Positions 44,884-52,848 are shown, counted from the first letter of the stretch. The stretch: DNA of 64,000 nt from Arthrobacter crusticola (GCF_004357995.1 NZ_SMTK01000002.1:744001-808000), one strand, 5' to 3'. A program made the numbers and translations. The notes: generated from the sequence alone by a model not told the origin.

Positions 44884-45189
44884 ACTGGTAAGCTTGTCAC
44901 AGACCAACTGAACGTCGTTACATCCAGCGCCCCCTGCGGGTATGGGAAATAACACGTCCAGGATGCAAGCGGAGTCCTCTCCCACCCGCGATTGCCTGGT
45001 GCTTCTTTGGGAAGCGCTTCAGGCAGCCGGGTCCAGGTCGGTGCAGCAGGCGCAACCCGCGCCTGAGCACACGCCGGTATCTGCCGGACGTGTACGCACT
45101 GATACCCGAGGCCTTCAATTGCGCATGCGATTGGAGGCCTTCTCCATGTGCAGGCGGTCTCCCCGGTTTTCAACAATCAGGAGCTACAC
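44884..45189 (+). other. infC leader / divergent regulatory region
   Basis: A 306-base region without a convincing gene. It holds two RNA hairpins: 44993-45025, where TGCCTG pairs with CAGGCA around a GCTTC/GAAGC inner stem, and 45110-45139. A TATG-containing AT-rich patch near 44940-44952 could be the promoter. The structured leader suggests translational or attenuation control of the infC-rpmI-rplT operon, as known for L20 and IF3 in other bacteria. Confidence 0.5.
45110..45139 (+). promoter_or_regulatory. Leader hairpin before infC
   Basis: GGCCTTCAATTGC and GCGATTGGAGGCC form a 13-bp stem with two G-U pairs around a GCAT tetraloop. It ends 40 bases before the Shine-Dalgarno sequence and is followed by TTCTCC, so it could act as an attenuator or protein-binding site. 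Confidence 0.55.
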
Positions 45190-46308
45190 ATTAGCGAGCC
45201 AAGAATCAATGATCGTATCCGCGTTTCCGAGGTGCGGTTGGTTGGGCCTGCCGGCGAACAGGTAGGAATTGTCCGTATCGAGGACGCACTTCGACTTGCC
45301 GCCGAGTCCGACCTTGATCTTGTTGAGGTTGCACCGCAGGCCAAGCCTCCGGTTGCCAAGCTGATGGATTTTGGCAAGTACAAGTACGAAGCCGCGGTCA
45401 AGGCGCGTGAGGCACGGAAGAACCAGACCAACACGGTCCTCAAGGAAATCCGCTTCCGCCTGAAGATCGACACCCACGACTACGAGACCAAGCGCGGGCA
45501 CGCCATCCGGTTCCTCGGCGCGGGCGACAAGGTCAAGGCCATGATCCAGTTCCGCGGCCGCGAACAGCAGCGCCCCGAAATGGGCATCCGGCTGCTGCAG
45601 CGCTTCGCCGAGGATGTCGCCGAGGTCGGCGTCGTCGAGTCCTCACCGAGGATCGACGGACGCAACATGGTCATGGTGATCGGCCCGGTCAAGAACAAGG
45701 CCGAGGCGAAGGCTGAAGCACGCCGCGCCACGCAGCGCGCCGATGCCAAGGCGGCGAACGAGGCGGCCAAGGCCGGTACGCCCCGCGTCGATGTCTCCGG
45801 AGCCAGCGGCGCGCCGCTGACGCAGACCCTCGCCGACCTGCTGCCCGAGGGCTACTCGATCACCGGCAGCCAGCCGGAGGAGGCAACGGCTCCCGCCGAG
45901 GCCGCACCGGAAGCGTCCGAGCAGGCAGCACCCGCCCAGGAGACGGCCCCGGCCGTCGTAGAGCAGGCAGCCCCCGCCGCCGAGCAGGCAGCCCCCGCCG
46001 CTCAGCCGGCCAAGGCTCCGGCACCCCGGCAGGCACCCGCCCGGGCCGCTCGACCGGCAGCCGCGGCATCAAAGCCCGCAGCCGCCCGGCCGGCAGCGGC
46101 GGCGTCCAAGCCTGCCGAGGCCAGGCCCGCCGCCGAGACGGCACCGGCAGCACCGGTGGCCGCGCCCAAGCCCATGGCGGCACCGAAGCCCGGTGGCGCT
46201 CCGAAGCCGATGGCGGTTCCCAAGCCCGCCGCCGCCCCCAAGCCCGCCGGAAGGACGGCTCCCTCGAAGAGCCCGTCGAGCCGGCCGAAGCCTGGAAGCT
46301 CCGAGTAG
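45190..46308 (+). CDS. infC: Translation initiation factor IF-3 with C-terminal extension
   Basis: A 372-residue IF-3 if started at ATT 45190. The conserved protein begins there ([16 protein letters not shown]) and AGGAG at 45179-45183 is six bases upstream. A GTG at 45148 is in frame but has no conserved coding and lies upstream of that ribosome-binding site. IF-3 N and C domains fill residues 1 to about 170, including [14 protein letters not shown] and [15 protein letters not shown]. The remaining about 200 residues are Ala/Pro/Lys-rich with APKP-type repeats, doubling the normal length. It heads the infC-rpmI-rplT operon. Confidence 0.93.
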   Translation: MSEPRINDRIRVSEVRLVGPAGEQVGIVRIEDALRLAAESDLDLVEVAPQAKPPVAKLMDFGKYKYEAAVKAREARKNQTNTVLKEIRFRLKIDTHDYETKRGHAIRFLGAGDKVKAMIQFRGREQQRPEMGIRLLQRFAEDVAEVGVVESSPRIDGRNMVMVIGPVKNKAEAKAEARRATQRADAKAANEAAKAGTPRVDVSGASGAPLTQTLADLLPEGYSITGSQPEEATAPAEAAPEASEQAAPAQETAPAVVEQAAPAAEQAAPAAQPAKAPAPRQAPARAARPAAAASKPAAARPAAAASKPAEARPAAETAPAAPVAAPKPMAAPKPGGAPKPMAVPKPAAAPKPAGRTAPSKSPSSRPKPGSSE

Positions 46309-46421
46309 GAACTTCCCAGCTCTTGGAATCCCTCCGGGTGACCAAGTAAAACCGCAGGCGCTCCTGGGCGCCGTCCAACCGCTGACACCCGTCCGCGGCT
46401 AGCAGAAGGAGATCGGTTCCC

Positions 46422-46616
46422 ATGCCGAAGATGAAGACCCACAGTGGCGCCAAGAAGCGCTTCAAGCTGACCGGCAGCGGCAAGTTGAAGCGCCAGCAGG
46501 CCAACCGCCGCCACTACCTCGAGCACAAGTCCTCGACGCTGACCCGCCGTCTGGCCAGCGACAAGATCGTCTCGAAGGCCGACACCAAGGTCATCAAGAA
46601 GATGCTGGGCGTCTAA
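46422..46616 (+). CDS. rpmI: 50S ribosomal protein L35
   Basis: A 64-residue L35 of normal length ([20 protein letters not shown]). AGAAGGAGA lies nine bases before the ATG. It is the middle gene of infC-rpmI-rplT. Confidence 0.98.
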   Translation: MPKMKTHSGAKKRFKLTGSGKLKRQQANRRHYLEHKSSTLTRRLASDKIVSKADTKVIKKMLGV

Positions 46617-46708
46617 GACCACACCAACCTTTCCGTCTTCGGGCACCGCACAGCGGAGGGCACCGCGGCCAGCAGGCCGGACGGACGAACTACTGAAGGA
46701 GTACGCAC

Positions 46709-47149
46709 GTGGCACGTGTGAAGCGGGCGGTAAACGCCCACAAAAAGCGTCGGGTTATTCTTGAGCGCGCCAAGGGCTACCGCGGGCAGCGTTCGCGCCT
46801 GTACCGCAAGGCCAAAGAGCAGCTGCTGCACTCGTTTGTGTACAGCTACGGTGACCGCCGCAAGCGCAAGGGCGACTTCCGCCGCCTGTGGATCCAGCGC
46901 ATCAACGCTGCATCCCGCGCGAACGGCCTCACCTACAACCGCCTGATCCAGGGCCTGAAGGCCGCGGAGATCCAGGTGGACCGCCGCATGCTCGCCGACC
47001 TCGCCGTCACCGACGCCGCCGCGTTTGCCACGCTGGTATCGCTGGCCAAGGCCGCCCTGCCCGCCGACACCTCCGCTCCCGTTGTGGCGGAAGAGAAGGT
47101 CGTCAAGGCACCCCGGGCCACCAAGGCCAAGGCCGCAGCGCAGGGCTAG
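46709..47149 (+). CDS. rplT: 50S ribosomal protein L20
   Basis: A 146-residue L20 with the conserved core ([40 protein letters not shown]). It is about 20 residues longer than usual because of a Lys/Ala tail ([13 protein letters not shown]). GAAGGAG is nine bases before the GTG start. In several bacteria L20 represses this operon by binding the leader RNA. Confidence 0.97.
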   Translation: MARVKRAVNAHKKRRVILERAKGYRGQRSRLYRKAKEQLLHSFVYSYGDRRKRKGDFRRLWIQRINAASRANGLTYNRLIQGLKAAEIQVDRRMLADLAVTDAAAFATLVSLAKAALPADTSAPVVAEEKVVKAPRATKAKAAAQG

Positions 47150-47187
47150 GTCCGTTGCCGGCACCGCCGGCGGCAGCCTGAAATTTC

Positions 47188-48129
47188 ATGAGCATATCCG
47201 GACGCCCCCAGGCACCAGCGATGACCAACCCCCGAGCCGATCGGGTCAGGGAGGTCGCGCGGCTTGCGGGGCGTCCGGCGCGTTTAAAGCGGCGGCAGTT
47301 CCTCGCCGAAGGCCCCCAGGCGGTCCGCGAGGCGCTCCGGCTCCACGGGCTGCGCGGTGCCTCCGGGGGGCAGGAGGTCGTCACCGAGCTCTTCGCCACC
47401 GGCGCTGCCCTCGAACGCAATCCCGACATCGCCGCGCTGGCCGACGGGCCGGGCCTGCCCGCCGCGCGGCTGGTCACCGACGAGGTCCTCGCCGAGATGT
47501 CCTCGACCGTCACCCCGCAGGGTCTCATCGCTGTGTGCCGCTTCATCGATGTCTCCCTCGAGAGCGTCCTCGCGGCGCGCCCGACGCTGCTTGCGGTGCT
47601 GGTCGAGGTCCGCGATCCGGGCAACGCCGGAACCATCCTGCGGGCGGCCGACTCCGCCGGAGCCGACGCCGTCATCCTGACCGCCTCGAGCGTCGACCTT
47701 TACAACCCGAAGGCGGTGCGCTCGACCGCCGGGTCGCTCTTCCACCTTCCCGTGGTGCTGGGAGCCGACCGGGACGAACTCCTTGCGGCCCTGCGGGAGC
47801 ATTCCCTGACAGTGCTGGCGGCGGACGGGTACGGCGACGTCGACCTCGACGCGCTCCAGGATGAGTCCTCGGCACGCCGGCTCGCCGGGGCGGGACCCGC
47901 CGGTGGCGCTGCGGGTGACCGGGCCCGGCTCGAGGAGCCGACCGCCTGGCTCTTCGGCAACGAGGCCCAGGGCCTTCCGGCTGACCTGGTCGAGGCGGCC
48001 GGACACCGGGTGGCCGTGCCCATCTACGGGCAGGCCGAGAGCCTCAATGTGGGAACCGCGGCCACCGTCTGCCTCTACGCCTCGGCCCGCGCGCAGCGCC
48101 GGACGCCGCCGGACGCCTCTACCGCCTGA
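47188..48129 (+). CDS. TrmH/SpoU-family rRNA 2'-O-methyltransferase
   Basis: A 313-residue SPOUT methyltransferase. The substrate-binding domain starts with RVREVARLAGRPARLKRRQFLAEG. The SPOUT motifs are VEVRDPGNAGTILRAADSAGAD (motif 1), WLFGNEAQGLP (motif 2) and VAVPIYGQAESLNVGTAATVCLY (motif 3). The rRNA target is unknown. ATG 47188 is given; ATG 47221 (MTNPRADRV) gives a better match to family length. Its place after rplT and before pheS is common in actinobacteria. Confidence 0.93.
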   Translation: MSISGRPQAPAMTNPRADRVREVARLAGRPARLKRRQFLAEGPQAVREALRLHGLRGASGGQEVVTELFATGAALERNPDIAALADGPGLPAARLVTDEVLAEMSSTVTPQGLIAVCRFIDVSLESVLAARPTLLAVLVEVRDPGNAGTILRAADSAGADAVILTASSVDLYNPKAVRSTAGSLFHLPVVLGADRDELLAALREHSLTVLAADGYGDVDLDALQDESSARRLAGAGPAGGAAGDRARLEEPTAWLFGNEAQGLPADLVEAAGHRVAVPIYGQAESLNVGTAATVCLYASARAQRRTPPDASTA

Positions 48130-48171
48130 GCGGCCCCCTTCTGGACCCCGCCCCGGCCGTGCCTTGCGGCC

Positions 48172-49395
48172 TCAGCCGACCGGCTCGAGGGTGCGCGCCT
48201 TGGACCGCGCCGACCGGGCGTCCATCCTGCCGCTGGCCAGCGCTACAAGGAGCCCCACCACAGCCAGCCCCGCCCCGACCAGGGCCGGCGCCGTGAATCC
48301 CCAGCCGGCGGCAATGACCGCCCCGCCCACAGCCGCGCCCAGGGCGTTGGCGATATTGAGTGCGGCGTGGTTCAGCGAAGAGGCCAGCGAGGGCGCTCCG
48401 GGGGAGACATCGAGGAGCCGGGTCTGCAGCGACGGGATCAGTGAGGCGCCGCTGGCTCCGACGAGGAAGACGAACAGGAACGCCGTCGGCGGGAAGCGCA
48501 TCGCCAGCGGGAACACCACGAGCACGACGACGATGACCGCCATGACCGCGTAGATGCTGCCCAGGACCGACCGGTCGGCGATCCGCCCGCCCACCACGTT
48601 GCCGACCAGCATGCCGATGCCGTACAGGGCGACGACCAGGGGCAGGACGCCGGCGGGCAGGTCGGTGACCTCGGTGATGATCGGGGAAATGAATGAATAG
48701 ACGGCGAAGAAGCCGCCGAAGCCCACCGTGCCGATCAGCAGGGTCATCCACATCTGCGGCCGGCGCAGCGCGGAGAGCTCGCTGCGGATGCTCGCGTCGG
48801 GGTGCACCTCCTGCAGTGGAACAAACCGAAGGACCAGGAGGACCGTGGCGACACCGGTGACCGCGACCAGCAGGAACATGGTGCGCCAGCCGAACTGCTG
48901 GCCCAGCCAGGTGGCGAAGGGAACCCCAATCACGTTGGCGATGCTGAGCCCGACCATCACCATTGAGATCGCCCAGGCGCGCCGCGTCGGCTTGGCCAGG
49001 GACGCGGCGATCACTGCGGCCACCCCGAAGTAGGCGCCGTGGGGCAGGCCCGAGAGGAACCGGGAGAGCAGCAACATGCCGTAGTCGGCGGCCAGGAACG
49101 AAAAGAGATTGCCGAGCGTGAACACAAGCATGAGCACCAGCGCCATGGTCCTCTGGCGCCTGCGCGCCCCGAGCGTCGCCAGGACCGGCGCTCCGACGAC
49201 CACTCCGATGGCGTAGGCGGAGATGACGTGGCCGCCCTGGCTGTAGCTCAGGCCGAGGTCGTCGACCATCTCCTGCAGCAGCCCCATGATGGCGAACTCG
49301 GTGGTTCCGATGGCGAAACCGCCGACGGCGAGGGCGGCGATGGCAAGGCCAAGCTGGCGGGGCGTAATGGCGGGGGCGGGCCGGGAGGAAGACAT
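48172..49395 (-). CDS. MFS transporter, DHA1 (AraJ/Cmx-like)
   Basis: A 407-residue permease with twelve predicted helices. GGFAIGTTEFAIMGLLQEM in helix 1, APVLATLGARRRQRTMAL (motif A) and SRFLSGLPHGAYFGVAAVIAASL (motif B/C region) place it in the drug:H+ antiporter-1 group near AraJ and chloramphenicol exporters. Substrate unproven. The start MSSSRPAP at 49395 is chosen because the longer upstream frame (44 codons) lacks hydrophobic or conserved sequence. It is inverted between the rRNA methyltransferase and the small acidic ORF. Confidence 0.88.
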   Translation of the reverse strand: MSSSRPAPAITPRQLGLAIAALAVGGFAIGTTEFAIMGLLQEMVDDLGLSYSQGGHVISAYAIGVVVGAPVLATLGARRRQRTMALVLMLVFTLGNLFSFLAADYGMLLLSRFLSGLPHGAYFGVAAVIAASLAKPTRRAWAISMVMVGLSIANVIGVPFATWLGQQFGWRTMFLLVAVTGVATVLLVLRFVPLQEVHPDASIRSELSALRRPQMWMTLLIGTVGFGGFFAVYSFISPIITEVTDLPAGVLPLVVALYGIGMLVGNVVGGRIADRSVLGSIYAVMAVIVVVLVVFPLAMRFPPTAFLFVFLVGASGASLIPSLQTRLLDVSPGAPSLASSLNHAALNIANALGAAVGGAVIAAGWGFTAPALVGAGLAVVGLLVALASGRMDARSARSKARTLEPVG

Positions 49396-49578
49396 AGACG
49401 ACTTTCGGCGTGAAGTGGATGTCGACGCCGGATCTCCGGCGGGTGACGCCGTTGTCTTTCCCCACTGTAGTGCGGGCGGCAGGAGCGCGCAGGTTGGATG
49501 AGTCACAGCACCGGCGGTCCCCGGCACGAGGGCACCGCCCCGCCGGCACGGCCCGCCAGCACAGCCCGGCGGCGCCGG

Positions 49579-49613
49579 CCCCTTTCCCCACCCCTTTTTC
49601 CACTCCTTTTTTC
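49579..49613 (+). other. Pyrimidine-rich tract
   Basis: Thirty-three of 35 bases are C or T, with runs TTTTT and TTTTTT. It lies in the 280-base gap before the ORF at 49676. No hairpin precedes it closely enough to call a terminator with confidence. Confidence 0.6.
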
Positions 49614-49675
49614 GGGTCCGCGCGGCGCGCCGCGGGGTTCTGGTGCAAAACGGCGCGGTCTGATTGGCTTAAGGC

Positions 49676-49921
49676 ATGAGTTGGCTCCACCCCAAAGACC
49701 AGTTGCCCCAGAGCGAACACCTCCGGGAGGACATCAATCTCCCCGAGGCCGGGCACGAGTCCGCCGGGGAGTTTTCCGAGGAGGCGTACACCTCCACCCA
49801 GCTCAACGCAGGGCAGTTCGTTCCCGGACTGAGCCCGCACGGCGAGTACCGGCACGAGCTCAACCCCGAGCACTTCGATGAGCCCGGTGACGGCCGGCTC
49901 GTCCCGCCCGAGGAGAGCTAA
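49676..49921 (+). CDS. Small acidic protein of unknown function
   Basis: An 81-residue, strongly acidic, soluble protein (MSWLHPKDQLPQSEHLRED at the start) with the repeated pattern of Glu, His and Pro and no hydrophobic core segment. I do not recognise a family. The upstream bases TTGGCT and TAAGGC before ATG give only a weak -10 or Shine-Dalgarno candidate. Codon use is normal for the window, which supports coding. Confidence 0.6.
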   Translation: MSWLHPKDQLPQSEHLREDINLPEAGHESAGEFSEEAYTSTQLNAGQFVPGLSPHGEYRHELNPEHFDEPGDGRLVPPEES

Positions 49922-49938
49922 GGAACAGGACGGGTCCG

Positions 49939-50002
49939 GGTGCTGGTTGAATTCGGTGCTGGTTGAATTCGGCGCTGGTGGGACCCGGTGCTCGTTAGAC
50001 TC
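49939..50002 (+). repeat. Four-copy 16-bp tandem repeat before the Nudix gene
   Basis: Two identical units GGTGCTGGTTGAATTC (49939-49954 and 49955-49970) are followed by two diverged units (GGCGCTGGTGGGACCC and GGTGCTCGTTAGACTC). The last unit contains the TAGACT -10 of the next gene. Confidence 0.85.
49996..50001 (+). promoter_or_regulatory. -10 hexamer of Nudix gene (leaderless)
   Basis: TAGACT, spacer CGAGGC, then GTG at 50008. It is part of the fourth unit of a tandem repeat. Confidence 0.6.
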
Positions 50003-50007
50003 GAGGC

Positions 50008-50454
50008 GTGACCCTACGCGAAACCGCTCCTGCGCTCCGACAGATCGTCGGCGCCGCCATTGTGGACTCCCTCGCCCGCCCCACCGCCCTCCTCGTGGCG
50101 CGCCGGACGGCGCCCGAGCAGTTCGCCGGCATGTGGGAATTCCCGGGCGGCAAGGTGGAGACCGGAGAGAGCTGCACCGACGCCCTCCACCGCGAGCTGA
50201 GGGAGGAACTCGGCGTCGACGTGAGCCTCGGCGCCGAGGTGAACGGACCCCTTCCAGGCGGGTGGCCGCTGAATGCCACAGCGGTGATGCGCGTCTGGCT
50301 TGCCGAGGTGGCCGCCGGTGACCCGCAGCCCCTTCAGGACCACGACGAACTGCGCTGGATCGACCTGGCCGACGCCCCGGCCCTGGCGGCGTTGTCATGG
50401 ATTCCGGCCGACCGGCCCATCGTCAGCGCGATCCTGGAGCTGGCGGGGTCCTAG
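50008..50454 (+). CDS. Nudix hydrolase, MutT-like
   Basis: A 148-residue protein with a complete Nudix box at residues 48-70 (begins GKVETGE, ends REELGV). FAGMWEFPGGK just before it is the MutT/8-oxo-dGTPase or CTP-pyrophosphorylase pattern, so it probably cleans oxidised nucleotides. It is convergent with the radical SAM gene. GTG start with a leaderless -10. Confidence 0.92.
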   Translation: MTLRETAPALRQIVGAAIVDSLARPTALLVARRTAPEQFAGMWEFPGGKVETGESCTDALHRELREELGVDVSLGAEVNGPLPGGWPLNATAVMRVWLAEVAAGDPQPLQDHDELRWIDLADAPALAALSWIPADRPIVSAILELAGS

Positions 50455-50513
50455 GGCGGCGGTCCTGAGACGGCGTTCCCGTCGAGGCGTGCCGCCGCCG
50501 GCCCGCGCAGGCG

Positions 50514-50558
50514 AAACAGCGTCGGCGAGAACAGTGTCGACTAGAACAGTGTCGGCTC
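50514..50558 (+). repeat. 15-bp triplication across the radical SAM stop codon
   Basis: Three 15-bp units (AAACAGCGTCGGCGA, GAACAGTGTCGACTA, GAACAGTGTCGGCTC) in direct tandem. On the minus strand they encode PTLF just before the stop and then, beyond the stop, STLF and PTLF again. Confidence 0.85.
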
Positions 50559-51626
50559 GGCCTGCGCCGGTGCGGTGCGAGCACCGGGCCGGTTCCGGCT
50601 GCCGGGCGGCCGGGGCTGAGTGCCTCCCGCAGGTCCCTCCCCGCCGGTCGAAGCGCTGCGCAGAAAGCCGGCTCCGGCCGGGAGCCCATGGCGCTTCCGG
50701 AAATAGCGGACCCTTCCGGTGAGCCACTGCGTGTACTCCTTCGAGGCGTAGGAACCGCTCCCGTAAAGGTCGCGGTACCGGGGGAGGAGATGCCGGTGGT
50801 TTCGGGACAACCAGTTCAGGAACCATTCCCGAGCACCCGGCCGCAGGTGAAGCGGTCCCGCCGTGACTCCGGTGGCCCCGGCCGCTGCCAGCGCCGCAAA
50901 GAGCCCATCGAGGGCTTCATCGGTATCGGTGAGCCAGGGCAGGATCGGCATTGCCATCACCCCGCAGGGAAGGCCGGCGTCCCGAAGTCTGCTGATCAGC
51001 CCGAGGCGCGCCTTGGGCGCCGGCGTCCCGGGCTCCACGGCTTCGGCCAGGGCCGCATCCGTCAGGGCCAGGGAGATGCCCATGCCCACCGGGACGGAGC
51101 CGGATGCGGCGGTCAGCAGCGGAATGTCCCGGGCCAGGAGCGTGCCCTTGGTGAGGATCGAAAACGGCGTCCCGGAATCGGCGAGTGCGGTGATGATGCC
51201 GGGCATCAGGCGGTAGCGTCCCTCGGCCCGCTGGTAGGGGTCGGTATTGGTGCCCATCGCCACGTGCTCGTGCTTCCACGAGGGCCGGGCAAGCTCCTTT
51301 CGCAGCACCTCCGGGGCGTTGGTCTTCACCACGAGCTGCGAATCGAAGTCCAGTCCCGCGTCGAGGTTGAGGTAGCTGTGGGTCTTGCGGGCGAAGCAGT
51401 ACACGCAGGCGTGGGAACAGCCGCGGTACGGGTTGATCGTCCACGAGAACGGCATGCCGGAGCCGGCGTGCACCCGGTTCAGCACCGACTTGGCGGCAAC
51501 CTCGTGGAAGGTGATGCCGGCGAACTCGGGGGTGCGGACCGTGCGGAGGAGCCCGGCCAGGGGCAGCAGCGGTTCGGCGCCGGTGACCGGCAGGGCGGGG
51601 TCGGTCTTCTGGGCATCCCAACGCAT
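50541..51626 (-). CDS. Radical SAM protein, Rv2578c family
   Basis: A 361-residue radical SAM enzyme. Cluster cysteines are C70, C74 and C77 (YRGCSHACVYCFARK). The layout resembles Rv2578c and the SplB-like group. The last residues are QAEPTLF after a Pro/Arg/Gly-rich tail. An SOS box lies nine bases before the ATG at 51626, so it is likely LexA-controlled; the ATG at 51644 lies inside that box and is less likely. TCTAAT, six bases before 51626, is a candidate -10. Substrate unknown; a DNA-repair role is inference. Confidence 0.88.
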   Translation of the reverse strand: MRWDAQKTDPALPVTGAEPLLPLAGLLRTVRTPEFAGITFHEVAAKSVLNRVHAGSGMPFSWTINPYRGCSHACVYCFARKTHSYLNLDAGLDFDSQLVVKTNAPEVLRKELARPSWKHEHVAMGTNTDPYQRAEGRYRLMPGIITALADSGTPFSILTKGTLLARDIPLLTAASGSVPVGMGISLALTDAALAEAVEPGTPAPKARLGLISRLRDAGLPCGVMAMPILPWLTDTDEALDGLFAALAAAGATGVTAGPLHLRPGAREWFLNWLSRNHRHLLPRYRDLYGSGSYASKEYTQWLTGRVRYFRKRHGLPAGAGFLRSASTGGEGPAGGTQPRPPGSRNRPGARTAPAQAEPTLF

Positions 51627-51634
51627 CCCTGAAT

Positions 51635-51650
51635 TAGAACACATATTCGA
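51635..51650. promoter_or_regulatory. SOS box of the radical SAM gene
   Basis: TAGAACACATATTCGA matches TCGAAC-N4-GTTCGA with two mismatches. It sits over the promoter of the minus-strand radical SAM gene and 44 bases before the divergent pcp gene. Confidence 0.75.
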
Positions 51651-51681
51651 GGAAAAAACAGGATGACGGGCCGCAATGGCC

Positions 51682-51687
51682 TACGCT
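51682..51687 (+). promoter_or_regulatory. -10 hexamer of pcp (leaderless)
   Basis: TACGCT, spacer GGTTCC, then ATG at 51694. Confidence 0.6.
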
Positions 51688-51693
51688 GGTTCC

Positions 51694-52332
51694 ATGATCC
51701 TCCTGACCGGTTTCGAGCCTTTCGGCGGTGAGGCCAGCAATCCCTCGTGGGCAGCGGCCCGCGGCGCCGCCGACCGGCTGGCGTCCGAGGGGTACGAGGC
51801 CGCCGCGGTCGAACTGCCCTGCTCCTTCGCCGAGGCTCCGGTGGCGCTGGCCGCCGCGGTGGAGCAGTTCCATCCCCGGCTCGTGCTGTGCGCGGGGCAG
51901 GCGGGCGGCCGGAGCGCCATCTCGCTCGAGCGGGTGGCAATCAACCTCGTGGATGCGCGGATCCCCGACAACCGGGGGGAGCAGCCCGTCGACCGCCCGG
52001 TGCGGGACGGGGGGCCGGCCGCGTACTTCACCTCCCTCCCGGTCAAGGCAGCGCTGATGAAGCTGACCGGGGCGGGAATCCCCGCGGAGGTCTCCCAGAC
52101 GGCCGGCACGTACGTCTGCAATTTCCTCTTTTACACATTGATGGATCTGCTCGCTTCGCGCGGGAACATCACCGGCGGATTCGTCCACGTGCCGTACTCG
52201 ACCGGTCAGGGGGCCGTCCACGGCAAACCCGGGCTCAAGGTCGGCTCGATGGCGACGGCGCTCGCCCTCATCGCGGTCGCGGCGCTGGAGAACCCCGTTG
52301 ACATCGAGGTGCCCGCCGGCGCCGAGCACTAG
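51694..52332 (+). CDS. pcp: Pyroglutamyl-peptidase I
   Basis: A 212-residue cysteine peptidase that removes N-terminal pyroglutamate. The catalytic triad is E80 (SLERVAINL), C142 (GTYVCNFLFY) and H165 (FVHVPY). The N-terminal LLTGFEPFGGEASNPSW is diagnostic. It is cytoplasmic. It is divergent from the SOS-box radical SAM gene across 67 bases. Confidence 0.95.
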   Translation: MILLTGFEPFGGEASNPSWAAARGAADRLASEGYEAAAVELPCSFAEAPVALAAAVEQFHPRLVLCAGQAGGRSAISLERVAINLVDARIPDNRGEQPVDRPVRDGGPAAYFTSLPVKAALMKLTGAGIPAEVSQTAGTYVCNFLFYTLMDLLASRGNITGGFVHVPYSTGQGAVHGKPGLKVGSMATALALIAVAALENPVDIEVPAGAEH

Positions 52333-52398
52333 CCTCCGCACCTGGCGGGGTGCCGTCGAAGCGGGCTGCAGCAGGGCGGTGCGGCGTCGCCCGTGCCG

Positions 52399-52842
52399 TC
52401 AGCGCCGGCGGATCACCGCGGCCGCTGCGGACCGGAGGCTGCGCACGGGCCGCTGCCGGTAGCCGCCGTCGGCCAGGCCCGCATGGCGTTCGAAGGGGTT
52501 GAGCGAGGCGGGGTCCCCGGTGCGCAGCACCGACCACGCGGCGGCGGCGAAATACAGCGGAAGGAAGGGCAGGCCGAGGCAGGCCGCGTACTGGAGGCTG
52601 TGCCGGGCCTCGTGGGCGAGCAGGGCCGTTCCAGCCCGAGAGCGGGGCCCGCGCAGGAACACAACGCTTCCCACCGTGAAGGCCCCGGCAATCGGCAGCC
52701 GGCCGGTCCAGCCCTCGGCGATGATGATCCCGCCGGGCCCGGGCGAGAGGGTGCACCCTCTCGCCCGGGCGAGCAGCAGTGCACAGGGGGTCGAGAGGTT
52801 CAGCCAGTTCAGGGCGCTGGCCACTGCGCCGGCAGAGCTCAT
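52399..52842 (-). CDS. Small HExxH peptidase-like protein
   Basis: A 147-residue protein with HEARH (H77, E78, H81) in the context LLAHEARHSLQY, then a hydrophobic segment (about residues 88-107). The motif and surroundings resemble DUF4157-like and other minimal zincin domains, but a third zinc ligand is not obvious. The last 30 residues are basic. TAGGAT lies six bases before the ATG. A perfect 34-bp palindrome lies inside codons 25-36. Function unknown. Confidence 0.72.
   Translation of the reverse strand: MSSAGAVASALNWLNLSTPCALLLARARGCTLSPGPGGIIIAEGWTGRLPIAGAFTVGSVVFLRGPRSRAGTALLAHEARHSLQYAACLGLPFLPLYFAAAAWSVLRTGDPASLNPFERHAGLADGGYRQRPVRSLRSAAAAVIRRR
52737..52770. repeat. Perfect 34-bp palindrome within the HExxH gene
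   Basis: GCCCGGGCGAGAGGGTG followed at once by its exact reverse complement, with no spacer. Both halves are 17 bases. Confidence 0.95.
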
Positions 52843-52848
52843 GCGGAT

